Source: Promethearchaeota archaeon (GTDB taxonomy: Archaea; Asgardarchaeota; Lokiarchaeia; Sigyniarchaeales; SOKP01). From it: DNA of 64,000 bases. Shown one piece after another: positions 24,621-33,682 of this stretch (positions within the stretch are counted from its first letter, which is position 1; the number at the start of each line of letters is the position of its first letter). The position numbers and the translations under genes were made by a program. Location of the stretch: contig JAEOTR010000019.1 of assembly GCA_016839705.1 (NCBI GenBank), positions 1 through 64,000 on the forward strand, in the 5' to 3' direction. The notes under the pieces were generated by a model. The model was not told the origin of the DNA. It worked only from the letters and a program-made list of their open reading frames with translations, and made no database searches.

Positions 24621-25862
24621 ATGGCGAAGAGGAGAATTAGAAATATACCTGGTACTGGAATTTCTAAAATAACTTTAGCTCATGAAAATCAGAAACTTGA
24701 AAGACATCAAGATTTAACGCATTATGAGAACACCTTTTTTCAGTGTGGTAAGTGTGGAACGTGCAGAACAGTTTATAAAGATGCTTATTGGTCTAAAGTT
24801 TGTCCATCTGGAGAATTTGGAGGTTTTGAAGCGTATTACCTTGGAGGAAAAAATCTGTTAACATGGGCAATAACTACAGATAAGCTTAAATGGAGTGAAA
24901 ATTTAGCAAAGATCTTTTATCAATGTTCTGTTTGCATGGCATGTATTCAGCAATGCCAAATACCAGAAATACACTCTTTTGCTGGCGAATGGTTAATGGC
25001 AATGAGACAAGAAGCTGTTAAGGCGGGATATGGTCCAATGCCAGAACAAGCTAAGTATACTGACCATGTAATGACAGAAAAAAATCCATATATGGAAAAA
25101 AATGAAGATCGATTAGAGTGGTTACCTTCACACATCAAACTATCATCAGATGCTAAATTAGCTTATTTTGTAGGGTGTACCTCCAGTTATAGGGAAAAAG
25201 AAGTTGCTATTGCTACTGCTGAAATATTAAATAAATTAAATGTTGATTTTACTATTCTTGAAAAGGAAGGATGTTGTGGATCTCCTGTATATATGACGGG
25301 ACAGACAGAAAAAGCTAAAAAATTAGCACAAAAAAATGTTGATATATTTAAAGATGCAGGAATTGAACAAATTATTACATCTTGCGCAGGATGTTATAGA
25401 ACATGGAAAGATATTTACCCAAATAAATTTGGTTTAGATCATGGAATAGAGATTAGTCATTTACCACAGTTCATTAGGAAAAAACTAAAAAGCGGAGAGT
25501 TAAAATTCAACAATAAAATTGATATGAAAATTACATATCATGATCCCTGTCATATAGGACGTCATATGGGTATATACAAAGCACCTAGAGATGTAATCCA
25601 AGACATCCCTGGGATTGAATTGATAGAGATGACACGAAATAGACACAATGCATGGTGTTGCGGTTCGGGAGGAGGAGTGAGATCATCATTCAAGGATTTA
25701 TCTGCTTTTGCAGCAAGTGAAAGAATAGAAGAAGCTAAAGAGACTAAAGCTAATGCACTTGTTTCTTGTTGTCCCTTCTGTCTAAACCAATTTAAATCCA
25801 ATATCGAAAATGGCGAGATTCAAGCAATGGATCTTTCTGAATTAATTAATAAAGCACTTTAA
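24621..25862 (+). CDS. HdrD/GlcF-like Fe-S oxidoreductase, copy 1
   Basis: 413 residues. The N-terminus has two cysteine groups for [4Fe-4S] clusters: CGKCGTCRTVY with a later VCPSG, and CSVCMACIQQCQIPE. Two CCG domains follow: GCTSSYRE, GCCGSPVY and SCAGCYRTW in the first, then YHDPCHIGRH, WCCGSGGGVR and SCCPFCLNQF in the second. These CCG repeats bind the non-cubane clusters of heterodisulfide reductase and form the redox site in lactate/glycolate oxidase complexes. It is translated with the FAD subunit (one base apart). The final acceptor is unknown; a menaquinone-free, thiol or ferredoxin-linked route is possible. Confidence 0.85.
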   Translation: MAKRRIRNIPGTGISKITLAHENQKLERHQDLTHYENTFFQCGKCGTCRTVYKDAYWSKVCPSGEFGGFEAYYLGGKNLLTWAITTDKLKWSENLAKIFYQCSVCMACIQQCQIPEIHSFAGEWLMAMRQEAVKAGYGPMPEQAKYTDHVMTEKNPYMEKNEDRLEWLPSHIKLSSDAKLAYFVGCTSSYREKEVAIATAEILNKLNVDFTILEKEGCCGSPVYMTGQTEKAKKLAQKNVDIFKDAGIEQIITSCAGCYRTWKDIYPNKFGLDHGIEISHLPQFIRKKLKSGELKFNNKIDMKITYHDPCHIGRHMGIYKAPRDVIQDIPGIELIEMTRNRHNAWCCGSGGGVRSSFKDLSAFAASERIEEAKETKANALVSCCPFCLNQFKSNIENGEIQAMDLSELINKAL

Positions 25863-25873
25863 AAAATTCAAAA

Positions 25874-25892
25874 TTCTTTTTTTCTTTTCTTT
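25874..25892 (+). terminator. T-rich transcription stop after the FAD/HdrD pair
   Basis: A pyrimidine run (ttctttttttcttttcttt) lies 12 bases after the stop codon and before the convergent activator gene. Archaeal RNA polymerase stops at such T tracts. Confidence 0.45.
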
Positions 25893-25919
25893 AAAATATT
25901 AGAATTATAAAAAAAAATA

Positions 25920-26699
25920 TTAAGATTTTAATTGCTCTTTTGCGGTTAATGCTGCTCCTAAAGCACCTATTAACTGAGGATCAACAGGCAGTTTTTTTGA
26001 CTGCACCCCTAAACGTTTCTCTAGATACGCAACAACTCCTATATTTTTTGCTACTCCCCCAGTTATAGTTAAATCTTCTTCAAGACCAACCCTATAAACC
26101 AGAGACATTATTCTAGATGCAATAGCATCATGTATTCCCGCAACAATATCTGAAACTTCCACGCCATCCGCCATTAAACTAACAACTTCAGTTTCAGCAA
26201 AAACACTACACTGAGCAGTGATTTTTGCCTGATTTTTCGATTCTAAAGATATAGGTCCAAGTTCTTCTAATTTTAATTCTAAAGTTCTCGCCATTACTTC
26301 TAAAAATCGGCCTGTTCCTGCTGCGCATTTATCATTCATGGCAAAATCTAAAATTTTCCCATTTTTATCTACTTTTATTACTTTACAATCTTGCCCGCCA
26401 ACATCTATTATCGTTCTAATTGATGGAATAAGTGAGTGAGCCCCTTTACCATGGCAAGATAACTCAGATAATTCAGAATTCGCAAAGGGGATTTTTACTC
26501 TCCCGTATCCTGTCCCTACAATATAGTCGATTTTTTCTAAAGATAAATTCCCCTTTTTAAGTGCCTCATCCATCGCATCTTGAGCAGTTCTCTCCGGTTT
26601 AGGTGTTGTTGGAACAATGCTATAAGATAAAATTTCATCATCATTTAATATAACTGCTTTACCTGTTAAGGAACCTACATCACATCCTGCTACTATCAA
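25920..26699 (-). CDS. 2-hydroxyacyl-CoA dehydratase activator ATPase
   Basis: 259 residues of the BadF/BcrA/HgdC ASKHA-ATPase family: CDVGSLTGKAVIL (phosphate 1 loop), DVGGQDCKVI (phosphate 2), and ITGGVAKN with LIGALGAAL near the end. C in NDKCAAGTG and C in TAQCSVFAE are the two Cys that bridge a [4Fe-4S] cluster between monomers. The protein hydrolyses ATP to inject a low-potential electron into the dehydratase encoded just upstream. Last gene of a four-gene minus-strand operon; the gap to the previous gene is 16 bases. Confidence 0.88.
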   Translation of the reverse strand: MIVAGCDVGSLTGKAVILNDDEILSYSIVPTTPKPERTAQDAMDEALKKGNLSLEKIDYIVGTGYGRVKIPFANSELSELSCHGKGAHSLIPSIRTIIDVGGQDCKVIKVDKNGKILDFAMNDKCAAGTGRFLEVMARTLELKLEELGPISLESKNQAKITAQCSVFAETEVVSLMADGVEVSDIVAGIHDAIASRIMSLVYRVGLEEDLTITGGVAKNIGVVAYLEKRLGVQSKKLPVDPQLIGALGAALTAKEQLKS

Positions 26700-26715
26700 T
26701 TTTAATAAACCTCCT

Positions 26716-28044
26716 TCATAAGACTACTTGAGTAATAAAATCCGAAATCCCTCCCCTTATAGCTTCTGAGGTTACTTCACGTGAATCGTATGGATCACAA
26801 CCAAAGATATAAACTGGAACACCTGTTTCCTCTCGCACGGCTTCTGAGCTAACTCGCGCCATTAAATAAGCATGTTTACAAGCAAACTGCATTGGCATTA
26901 TCACACAATCTATTTTATAATCTTTTACATAATTTATTAAAAATTCAATATAGTATTCGATCGGACCCCTACATGTACCAATCATGGAAAAATCAAGAGT
27001 TCCTTTTGCTAAACTCTCAAAACATTTTTCTGGTGTTGAAACATCATGGGGTAGAACTTGATAAAATCCCAGTAAATCCATTATAACCACTGCTTGAAAT
27101 GTTTCTTCTAGCCATGTTAATAAATCTCCATCAAAAAAAATATGAGTATAAGGCCAAGCAATCCTTATTTTCTCATCAGGTACGCCAGCAATACCATTTT
27201 TTACATTTTTTGCTGCCGAGTCCCTTAACCACTTAGTAGATTTAACAGCATCATCAGTTCCCCCATAACCTACCATTGATAGAAAATTCCCCATACCAGC
27301 TTGACTATTAACTGGACAAGGTACAGTTTTTAGTAATTCATTAAATTCTAAAATATATTGTCTAGCTTGATTTACTTTAACCATCGTTTCCTGAAATTTC
27401 TCAAATTTTAATTTTTGATTTGTTTTTTGTTCTAGCCAAGATATTAACTCTTTTGATTGATTTATCATGTAATCAATGACTTTATCATCATTAAACTCCC
27501 CAGCTTTATCGTAAGTCCAATATGGGATATCAATGTTAAATGAAGGGATGCTCGCTAACTGCTCAAAGACTTGATACGTCATAGCAAGGGAATTACAAGG
27601 TGTTGATAGAAAGAACAATAGATCAGGGATTGGAGCGACTCCTTGCATATAGGACCCAATTAAAGGTCTTTGAGCATTACAAACCGTTGGGTTATCTCCG
27701 TATCCTATTTTATTAGCAAGATCTAGGAAGGGTTCATTAAGACGTAAAGGTGCCAATCCAACACTGTATGTTTCCTGCATCAAAGGCACTAAATCCATTG
27801 CATAAAAAATTTCGGGACCGTAATTAAAGGGGTGCATCATAATTTTTTTCCCTTCCTTTCTTGCTTTAGGAATAGCAAGGAAATAATTTAACAACATTTC
27901 AGTAATTGGAGTTAGTTCATCCCCTTTTCTCTGATTTAATAAACCAATATACATCATTTTTAACATAGAAAGGTCCTTTCCCCAGTTACCTCTACTAAGG
28001 TTTTTATATTTTAGATAAATTTCGTCATCCAATTTTTTTACCAC
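26716..28044 (-). CDS. 2-hydroxyacyl-CoA dehydratase subunit, HgdB/BcrC-like (copy 1)
   Basis: 442 residues. Conserved stretches for the family are PFNYGPEIFYAMDLVPL, VCNAQRPLIGSY, STPCNSLAMTY, IRIAWPYTHIFFDG and FACKHAYLMARV, with EETGVPVYIFGCDPYDSREV at the end. The Cys residues in these segments should hold the subunit's [4Fe-4S] cluster. It is about as long as the next gene and closely similar along its length, so the two are paralogues. The pair may form two alternative active subunits or both sit in one complex. Gap to the upstream gene 12 bases. Confidence 0.82.
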   Translation of the reverse strand: MVKKLDDEIYLKYKNLSRGNWGKDLSMLKMMYIGLLNQRKGDELTPITEMLLNYFLAIPKARKEGKKIMMHPFNYGPEIFYAMDLVPLMQETYSVGLAPLRLNEPFLDLANKIGYGDNPTVCNAQRPLIGSYMQGVAPIPDLLFFLSTPCNSLAMTYQVFEQLASIPSFNIDIPYWTYDKAGEFNDDKVIDYMINQSKELISWLEQKTNQKLKFEKFQETMVKVNQARQYILEFNELLKTVPCPVNSQAGMGNFLSMVGYGGTDDAVKSTKWLRDSAAKNVKNGIAGVPDEKIRIAWPYTHIFFDGDLLTWLEETFQAVVIMDLLGFYQVLPHDVSTPEKCFESLAKGTLDFSMIGTCRGPIEYYIEFLINYVKDYKIDCVIMPMQFACKHAYLMARVSSEAVREETGVPVYIFGCDPYDSREVTSEAIRGGISDFITQVVL

Positions 28045-28056
28045 CTTTATCCTTCT

Positions 28057-29382
28057 TTAAATTACAATTTGTGTTAGAAAATCTGAAATTTTTCCTTTAA
28101 TTTCTTCTGAAGTAACTTCTCTTGAATCATATGAGTCGCAACTGAAAATCAAGCTCGGAATTCCAGTTTCTTCTTTTATAGCTTCCGATGTTACTTGTCC
28201 CATTAGGTAGACGTGCTTGCATGCAAAATGCATAGGCATAATAACACAGTCAATTTTATAATCTTTAATAAAATTTATCATATATTCTATGTAAAATTCA
28301 ATAGGACCTCTACATTTTCCAACCATCGAGGCATCTAATGTTCCCTTAGCTAAACTTTGAAAACAATTTTCGATTGTTGATGTATCGTGGGGAAGTACTT
28401 TATAATGACCCAATAGATCCATTATAACTACAGCATTAAAAGAGTTTTCTATCCATGTTAAAAGAGTTGCGTCAAAAAATACGTGAGTGTAAGGCCAAGC
28501 AATCCTGATTTTCTCGTCAGGGACACCACCTATCCCATTTTTAACATTATATGCTGCTTCGTCTCGCATCGATTTGGTAACTTTAACTGCATCCATTGAA
28601 CCTCCACGAGTTACCATAGTTTGAAAAATCGACATCCCAGTTACACTAGTCACTGGACAAGGAACCGATTGTAAGAGCTCATTGAATTCCAAGACATAAC
28701 CACGCGCTTCATTACACAATTGCATAGTGTGTTGAAATCTTTCTTCATCAAATGTCAATTTTGTATTATTTTCTATCCAATTCACACAATTTTTTGATTG
28801 ATCAATTACATATTCCACTGTTTTTCCATCATAATAATCATTTCCTTGGTCGTAAGCCCAGTATGGAATATCTAAATTAAAAGAGGGAATTTTTGTTATA
28901 CTTTGAAAAACTTGGTAAGACATTGATAGGGAGTTACACGGTGTTGAGAGATAGAACAGAAGGTCAGGTAAAGGTGCTCCTCCTTGTATTGCCAAGCTAA
29001 TAAAAGGTCTTTGAGCATTACAGATTGTAGGATTATCACCATATCCTATTTTATTTGCGAAATCAATGTATGGTTGATTCATATGGAAAGGGGCTATCCC
29101 TACGCTAATTGATTCTTGCATTAATGGTGTTAAATTCATCGCGAAAAATAATTCAGGTTCATAATTAAAAGGATGCAGAATAATTGGTTTTCCTTGCTTA
29201 CGTGCTTTGGGAATATCTGCAAAAGTATTGAGAACCATCTCATTAAAAGCTGTTAACTCTATATCTTTTTGATAATTTAATAATCCAGTAAACATCATTT
29301 TCCATATAGCAAGATCTTTACCCCAATTTTCTTTTGAAAGCTTATCATATTCATTGAATAATTCAATATCGATAATTTTCAC
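28057..29382 (-). CDS. 2-hydroxyacyl-CoA dehydratase subunit, HgdB/BcrC-like (copy 2)
   Basis: 441 residues, a paralogue of the adjacent downstream gene with the same segments: PFNYEPELFFAMNLTPL, ICNAQRPFISLA, STPCNSLSMSY, IRIAWPYTHVFFDA, FACKHVYLMGQV and FSCDSYDSREV. The start overlaps the stop of the upstream gene by four bases, so translation is probably coupled. Tandem duplication of this subunit is not the usual two-subunit (A and B) plan of such dehydratases. Confidence 0.82.
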   Translation of the reverse strand: MKIIDIELFNEYDKLSKENWGKDLAIWKMMFTGLLNYQKDIELTAFNEMVLNTFADIPKARKQGKPIILHPFNYEPELFFAMNLTPLMQESISVGIAPFHMNQPYIDFANKIGYGDNPTICNAQRPFISLAIQGGAPLPDLLFYLSTPCNSLSMSYQVFQSITKIPSFNLDIPYWAYDQGNDYYDGKTVEYVIDQSKNCVNWIENNTKLTFDEERFQHTMQLCNEARGYVLEFNELLQSVPCPVTSVTGMSIFQTMVTRGGSMDAVKVTKSMRDEAAYNVKNGIGGVPDEKIRIAWPYTHVFFDATLLTWIENSFNAVVIMDLLGHYKVLPHDTSTIENCFQSLAKGTLDASMVGKCRGPIEFYIEYMINFIKDYKIDCVIMPMHFACKHVYLMGQVTSEAIKEETGIPSLIFSCDSYDSREVTSEEIKGKISDFLTQIVI

Positions 29383-30500
29383 CTTTGTTCTAATATTTCC
29401 ATAAAAGTTTGAACACGAGTTTTCATAGATCCAGCACCACTTAACACATATTCTCTTTCTAATTCGAGAAATGGGATTCCTTCTTCTTTTAATTTATTAC
29501 GGAGCATAAAGATCTCCGCCCACCATAACGCACAAAACTTCATTCTTTGAAAAATAACACCCTCTACCTTAAAATCCTTAATCATTTTCAACATAAATTC
29601 AGATCTTTCATGTTGTCCCCCAGACATTCGCGGGCATGAGACTCTTGATAAATATCGTTCAGCTAAGGCATCAAGTGGATCTGATTCTTCATCAACTAAA
29701 TCCCAAAAGTATCGGGTTCCTAGACATAACGAATCTGTAACAATTAATCCACCCAGATCTTCTATTACTTTTAGATATTCTGGTTCATCAAGCAAACTTC
29801 CAACAACCATTAATCTAGCTCTGTGATCAGAACTACCTTCCACATTGTCAATATCCCTAAGTAGTTCTGTTAAAAGTTCATTAAATTGGTCCCTTGGAAT
29901 TGAAACCCCCGCAGAGATTACATTCAAAATATCTGTACCAGTAATAGGAGGGTCATCTTTCATTCTAAGTTTATATAACTCTTTAAGATGGGTACGGGAT
30001 TTGTTGTATTTCCTTATTGCATCTCTTAATTTTTCGTCAGTGATTGTGACATTGAAACTTTTTTCGATTATTTTTTTAAACTTAGATAACTCATGTCTAA
30101 ACCAATCTAATGTTGTTTCATTAACATTACCAGGCACACCCATAATATAGTGAAAGGGAAAAGGAGCTTTATACCTTATATTATCATATAGTCGTCGAAT
30201 CTGATCACAACAATTACAAGAGACAATACCGTCAAGAAAATTATACTCATTTCTATTTGCTAATTCAAGACAACACCTTGTAAAACTACATGCCGTTGGA
30301 GTCATATAGGCATCCCCCATCGGTGTATCAGTACAATCTCTTGCCCTAACTCTTACTGGTAAGATACCAGCAGCATAAATAATTTCCTCAGGGATATATG
30401 AGCAAAAATATCCTAAAATTTTCTTTCCCTCATTTTTCCATTGATCTATCCAAGGATTCATAAGGGGAATAGTCTTACTGAATTTTTCCATAACAGTCAT
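29379..30500 (-). CDS. 2-hydroxyacyl-CoA dehydratase subunit D-like (HgdA/FldB-type)
   Basis: 373 residues. It belongs to the same superfamily as the next two genes but to a different branch. Cluster cysteines lie in FCSYIPEEIIYAAG, ACSFTRCCLELAN and IVSCNCCDQIRRLYD, and VEGVIFQRMKFCALWWAE leads into the last strand. It is the first gene of the operon hgdA-like, hgdB-like copy 2, hgdB-like copy 1, activator. The enzyme should remove water from a 2-hydroxyacyl-CoA, as in amino acid fermentation. Benzoyl-CoA-reductase-like chemistry is an alternative. Start ATG 30500. Confidence 0.8.
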   Translation of the reverse strand: MTVMEKFSKTIPLMNPWIDQWKNEGKKILGYFCSYIPEEIIYAAGILPVRVRARDCTDTPMGDAYMTPTACSFTRCCLELANRNEYNFLDGIVSCNCCDQIRRLYDNIRYKAPFPFHYIMGVPGNVNETTLDWFRHELSKFKKIIEKSFNVTITDEKLRDAIRKYNKSRTHLKELYKLRMKDDPPITGTDILNVISAGVSIPRDQFNELLTELLRDIDNVEGSSDHRARLMVVGSLLDEPEYLKVIEDLGGLIVTDSLCLGTRYFWDLVDEESDPLDALAERYLSRVSCPRMSGGQHERSEFMLKMIKDFKVEGVIFQRMKFCALWWAEIFMLRNKLKEEGIPFLELEREYVLSGAGSMKTRVQTFMEILEQR

Positions 30501-30716
30501 TATTTCATCTCTGGTAAGTAACTAAGAAATCCATAATTCTTCAGGTTTCAGAAATCTAGGATTTATATTTAAAATGAAACTTTAATTATAAATTACGTTC
30601 TATAAGTTTAAAAAAGTAATGCAGTTCAGCGATGGTTTTTTTTTTTATAAAAAGAATTAAGTATTAAATTAAACATCATAATATAAATAAAATAAACAAA
30701 AGGGAAGAAAAGGAAG

Positions 30717-31496
30717 ATTAGTGATTATAAGCAAAATTTAGAAAAGATCAGAAATTTTATAAAAGAAGAATCTCAGAAAGGTAAAATAGTAGTAAAATAT
30801 CCACCACATCCTTCTCTTCCCGACTTCTTAAGTAATTTCAATATAAAAATCGAATTAGATAATTGTAAAGAGATAATTCTTCAAGAAGAAACTCAACTTG
30901 AATTAGGAGGGGCGACTAAAAAGTCATTTTCTTTGGTATATCCGATATCTGAGTCGGAGTCTTTAAACTTTATAAAAAGTAGAAGAATCACCTTAATAGG
31001 TCCTGAGATTAAAGAGATATCTACCCCCTCTGTTGATTTTGGCATGTTTATATTAATCGGAGGAAAGAGAATTTCAGAAAATGACTGGACTTCTCTAAGG
31101 CAATTTAATTTCATCTCTAATGGTATAGAAGGTTTTTCAATTAGATCGGTACCTCGTAGATTTTGGTGTAGAATCAACTCTAAGATTATTAAAAATAATT
31201 TTTCTTTTGAAATCTTAGGAAATGCGATTTTTTATTTATATACTCAAAAATTCAAGAACTTGATAGAAAATATAGAAATTTTGTTCATTGTTTCTTATCC
31301 TAACTTAATTGACCAGTTTATTAAAACAACATCAGATATTTCTGCCGATATAAATAAAAAGTGGAAGAGTAAAATAGATAAATGGAAGAAAAATATAGAT
31401 TGTGATTATGATTGGGGTTGTGAAATATGCCCCTACCGAGAAGAATGCTATAATATTAAAGAAGTTTTAGTTGAACGAGAAAGAATTGGAAATTAG
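30717..31496 (+). CDS. Acetyl-CoA synthase (CdhC) middle-domain-like protein lacking the A-cluster domain
   Basis: About 259 residues if started at ATT 30717; the first TTG in frame is 30933, but the frame stays open to 30696 and reads as protein (KYPPHPSLPDFLSNF). Segments align by eye with the middle domain of CdhC/AcsB: LELGG, ITLIGPEIKEI, FGMFILIGGKRI, RQFNFISNGIEGF and FWCRINSKIIKNNF followed by NIEILFI. The Ni-Fe-S A-cluster domain of true acetyl-CoA synthase is absent. Instead the chain ends with GCEICPYREEC, a possible Fe-S or zinc site. The CooC-type ATPase follows after 25 bases. A role in maturation or regulation of CODH/ACS is inferred. Confidence 0.6.
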   Translation: MSDYKQNLEKIRNFIKEESQKGKIVVKYPPHPSLPDFLSNFNIKIELDNCKEIILQEETQLELGGATKKSFSLVYPISESESLNFIKSRRITLIGPEIKEISTPSVDFGMFILIGGKRISENDWTSLRQFNFISNGIEGFSIRSVPRRFWCRINSKIIKNNFSFEILGNAIFYLYTQKFKNLIENIEILFIVSYPNLIDQFIKTTSDISADINKKWKSKIDKWKKNIDCDYDWGCEICPYREECYNIKEVLVERERIGN

Positions 31497-31521
31497 TTTA
31501 CCATTAAAAAGTGGTAATTAA

Positions 31522-32319
31522 ATGGAACATAAAAAGCTTATAAAAAAACCATTAATCATAGCTGTTGTAGGAAAGGGGGGTGTTGGTAAATCAATTATCA
31601 CAGCCCTTCTTGCTAAAATTGTTTCACAGAACTATAATTTTAAAATGCTATTAATTGATGCCGATCCTACTCACCCACATTTAAGCAATATGGTTAAATT
31701 AATTCCAAAAATAAGTCTTGAAATGATTAGAATTGATGTAATAAATAAAACTTTAGATAAAGAAAAATCTATTCAAGAGTTAGCAGAAAATATTGATTTT
31801 GAAGTTTATAACGCAATAGTTGAAGGTAAAGATTTTAGTCTGATTTCTATTGGCCAACCAGAGGATCCAGGTTGTTTTTGCCCTTCAAATACGCTTTTAA
31901 GAAAAGTCATTGAGTCAATATCGAAAGATTTTGACATTATCTTAATAGATTGCGAGGCGGGTCTAGAACAAATCAATCGAATGGTAATAAAATCGGTAGA
32001 TATCATTTTAATTGTGTCAGACCTCTCAATAAGGAGTGTGGAAACCGCCAATACTCTACGAAAAAGTGCGAAGAAATTTACAAATTACAAAAAATTAGGG
32101 GTAATTCTCAATAAAGTTAAGGGTAACATTGAGCATATTGTCAATAAACTTGAAGAACTTAATTTGCCACTTCTAGCAAGAATTCCCGAAGATCCTAATA
32201 TTACAGAATTTGACGCAAAAGGAAGCCCGATAATCGATCTACCAAATAATTCAAAAAGTCTATCATCAATAAATAAGTTAGTGGAAAAAATGCTTAGTAG
32301 TAAATATTTGATGGAATAA
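31522..32319 (+). CDS. CooC/AcsF-type nickel-insertion ATPase
   Basis: 265 residues of the MinD/SIMIBI class. GKGGVGKS gives the deviant Walker A with its signature Lys. LLIDADPTHPHL follows, then DIILIDCEAGLEQ (Walker B/switch II). A C-x-C pair in PGCFCPSNTLL resembles the metal-binding CxC of CooC, which dimerises around Ni or Zn. CooC-type ATPases load nickel into CODH or acetyl-CoA synthase. It is co-transcribed with the CdhC-like protein (25-base gap). An alternative is a general MinD/ParA-type ATPase, but the CxC and the partner favour CODH/ACS maturation. Confidence 0.8.
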   Translation: MEHKKLIKKPLIIAVVGKGGVGKSIITALLAKIVSQNYNFKMLLIDADPTHPHLSNMVKLIPKISLEMIRIDVINKTLDKEKSIQELAENIDFEVYNAIVEGKDFSLISIGQPEDPGCFCPSNTLLRKVIESISKDFDIILIDCEAGLEQINRMVIKSVDIILIVSDLSIRSVETANTLRKSAKKFTNYKKLGVILNKVKGNIEHIVNKLEELNLPLLARIPEDPNITEFDAKGSPIIDLPNNSKSLSSINKLVEKMLSSKYLME

Positions 32320-32325
32320 AAACCT

Positions 32326-32339
32326 CTTTTTATTCTTTT
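32326..32339 (+). terminator. T-rich transcription stop after the CooC-like gene
   Basis: A tctttttattcttt-type tract lies just after the stop codon in the 59-base gap between convergent genes. An A run at about 32349-32360 could serve the opposite strand in the same way. Confidence 0.4.
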
Positions 32340-32378
32340 GAAAAATAGAAAAAAAAAAATTTTAAATATATTGGTATT

Positions 32379-33410
32379 TCACATTCTAAAGGGAAGTTTT
32401 GCATCATCAGGTATTGTATCAATATATTTCTGTCGAAAATCTAAATCTATCATTGGACAATGCTCCGACAAACACTCATGACTATACATAGGATGGCTAA
32501 ACATTTTATCAAGAATTGTTTTAAAGGATTCTTCCCGGATATTTCCAAAAGAAAGGGGCATAAAACAGCAAGGTTGGACATCACCATAAGGTGAAATATA
32601 CATATACGCCTTATCAGCAACTCCTCTACATTGACTTGAATGTTGGGTCTGGAAATAAAAATCTCTGCAAACATAAGGAAAGTCTGTTAACGCCCAAACT
32701 TTTTCTTCCTCTTCAGGCGTTAATAATACATCGGTTTCATGTAACCACTTACCTGCAGGTGTTGGTAATAAATATCTTACTCCATGCGTACCCATATCTT
32801 TTGACATTTGAATAACCTTTTCAAAATCACCATTGGCTAAACTTTCTTTAGTCATGTAGGTAGAAATTACACATTTTAATCCTACATCAAGTGCATTTTT
32901 TATAGCGCCCACAGCCTTGTCAAAACATCCTTTTACTCCACGATATTCATCATGTAATTCTGGAACGGGACTATCTATACTTACATAGAGTAGCTCCAAA
33001 CCACTATCTTTTAACCGTTGGGCGTAATCTTTCGTTACAACTAGACCATTAGTGTCTGTAAATACATACATTGATCTTTCTGAAGCATATTCTATTAGTT
33101 CCATTATATCTGGTCTTAATGTTGGTTCGCCACCAAAAAAATTAACTATTAGAGGTTTAGCAGCTTGATCTAATACATCTTTTATCTCTTCTGTAGTAAG
33201 ATCTCGATGCTTTTCTTTTACGTAATTACCAGTACAACAATGTCTACAACTACACTGACATTCATAAGTGATACCAAACATCAAATAAAACACTGGTCCT
33301 GCCTCAGAATTAATCCACTTAGTCAATTTTGCCGGATCGACAGTTAGGGGAAGTTTTAAAAAAGTTTCGGCCATTTCTGGCAAATCATTAGATTCCATTT
33401 TTTCCATCAA
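32379..33410 (-). CDS. Radical SAM/SPASM protein
   Basis: 343 residues. C51, C55 and C58 in YECQCSCRHCC form the radical SAM CxxxCxxC cluster. NFFGGEPTLRPD gives the GGE SAM motif. The C-terminal SPASM region has SQCRG, YISPYGDVQPCCFMPLSFGNI and HECLSEHCP, enough Cys for auxiliary clusters. Such enzymes modify peptides or proteins or serve in cofactor assembly. No obvious precursor peptide was seen alongside. It faces the CooC-like gene. Candidate starts are ATG 33410 and 33407. Confidence 0.82.
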   Translation of the reverse strand: MMEKMESNDLPEMAETFLKLPLTVDPAKLTKWINSEAGPVFYLMFGITYECQCSCRHCCTGNYVKEKHRDLTTEEIKDVLDQAAKPLIVNFFGGEPTLRPDIMELIEYASERSMYVFTDTNGLVVTKDYAQRLKDSGLELLYVSIDSPVPELHDEYRGVKGCFDKAVGAIKNALDVGLKCVISTYMTKESLANGDFEKVIQMSKDMGTHGVRYLLPTPAGKWLHETDVLLTPEEEEKVWALTDFPYVCRDFYFQTQHSSQCRGVADKAYMYISPYGDVQPCCFMPLSFGNIREESFKTILDKMFSHPMYSHECLSEHCPMIDLDFRQKYIDTIPDDAKLPFRM

Positions 33411-33682
33411 CCTTCAATTATTTAATTTCTTAAATTAATCATTAATTGGATTATGTTTTATTGATTAGTGTTTGAAATTTAAGACAAATGAGTATTTATA
33501 CCTTATTATCTTTACTCTATTGTCAAGATTTAGTTTCTAAATTTTAAGGAATTTAGCAATCTATTATACTTTAATTTGGGGAGGAATTCGTCGATTTATT
33601 AGAATGAGAAATGAGGGAGTTTAAATATTCAGATTAAGATTTATTTCAAACTCTTGAATAATATATCTAATCTATTATACTG

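Noticed and set aside
30717..31496. CdhC-like gene considered as a functional acetyl-CoA synthase
   Set aside because: The A-cluster cysteine motif and the whole catalytic C-terminal domain are missing.
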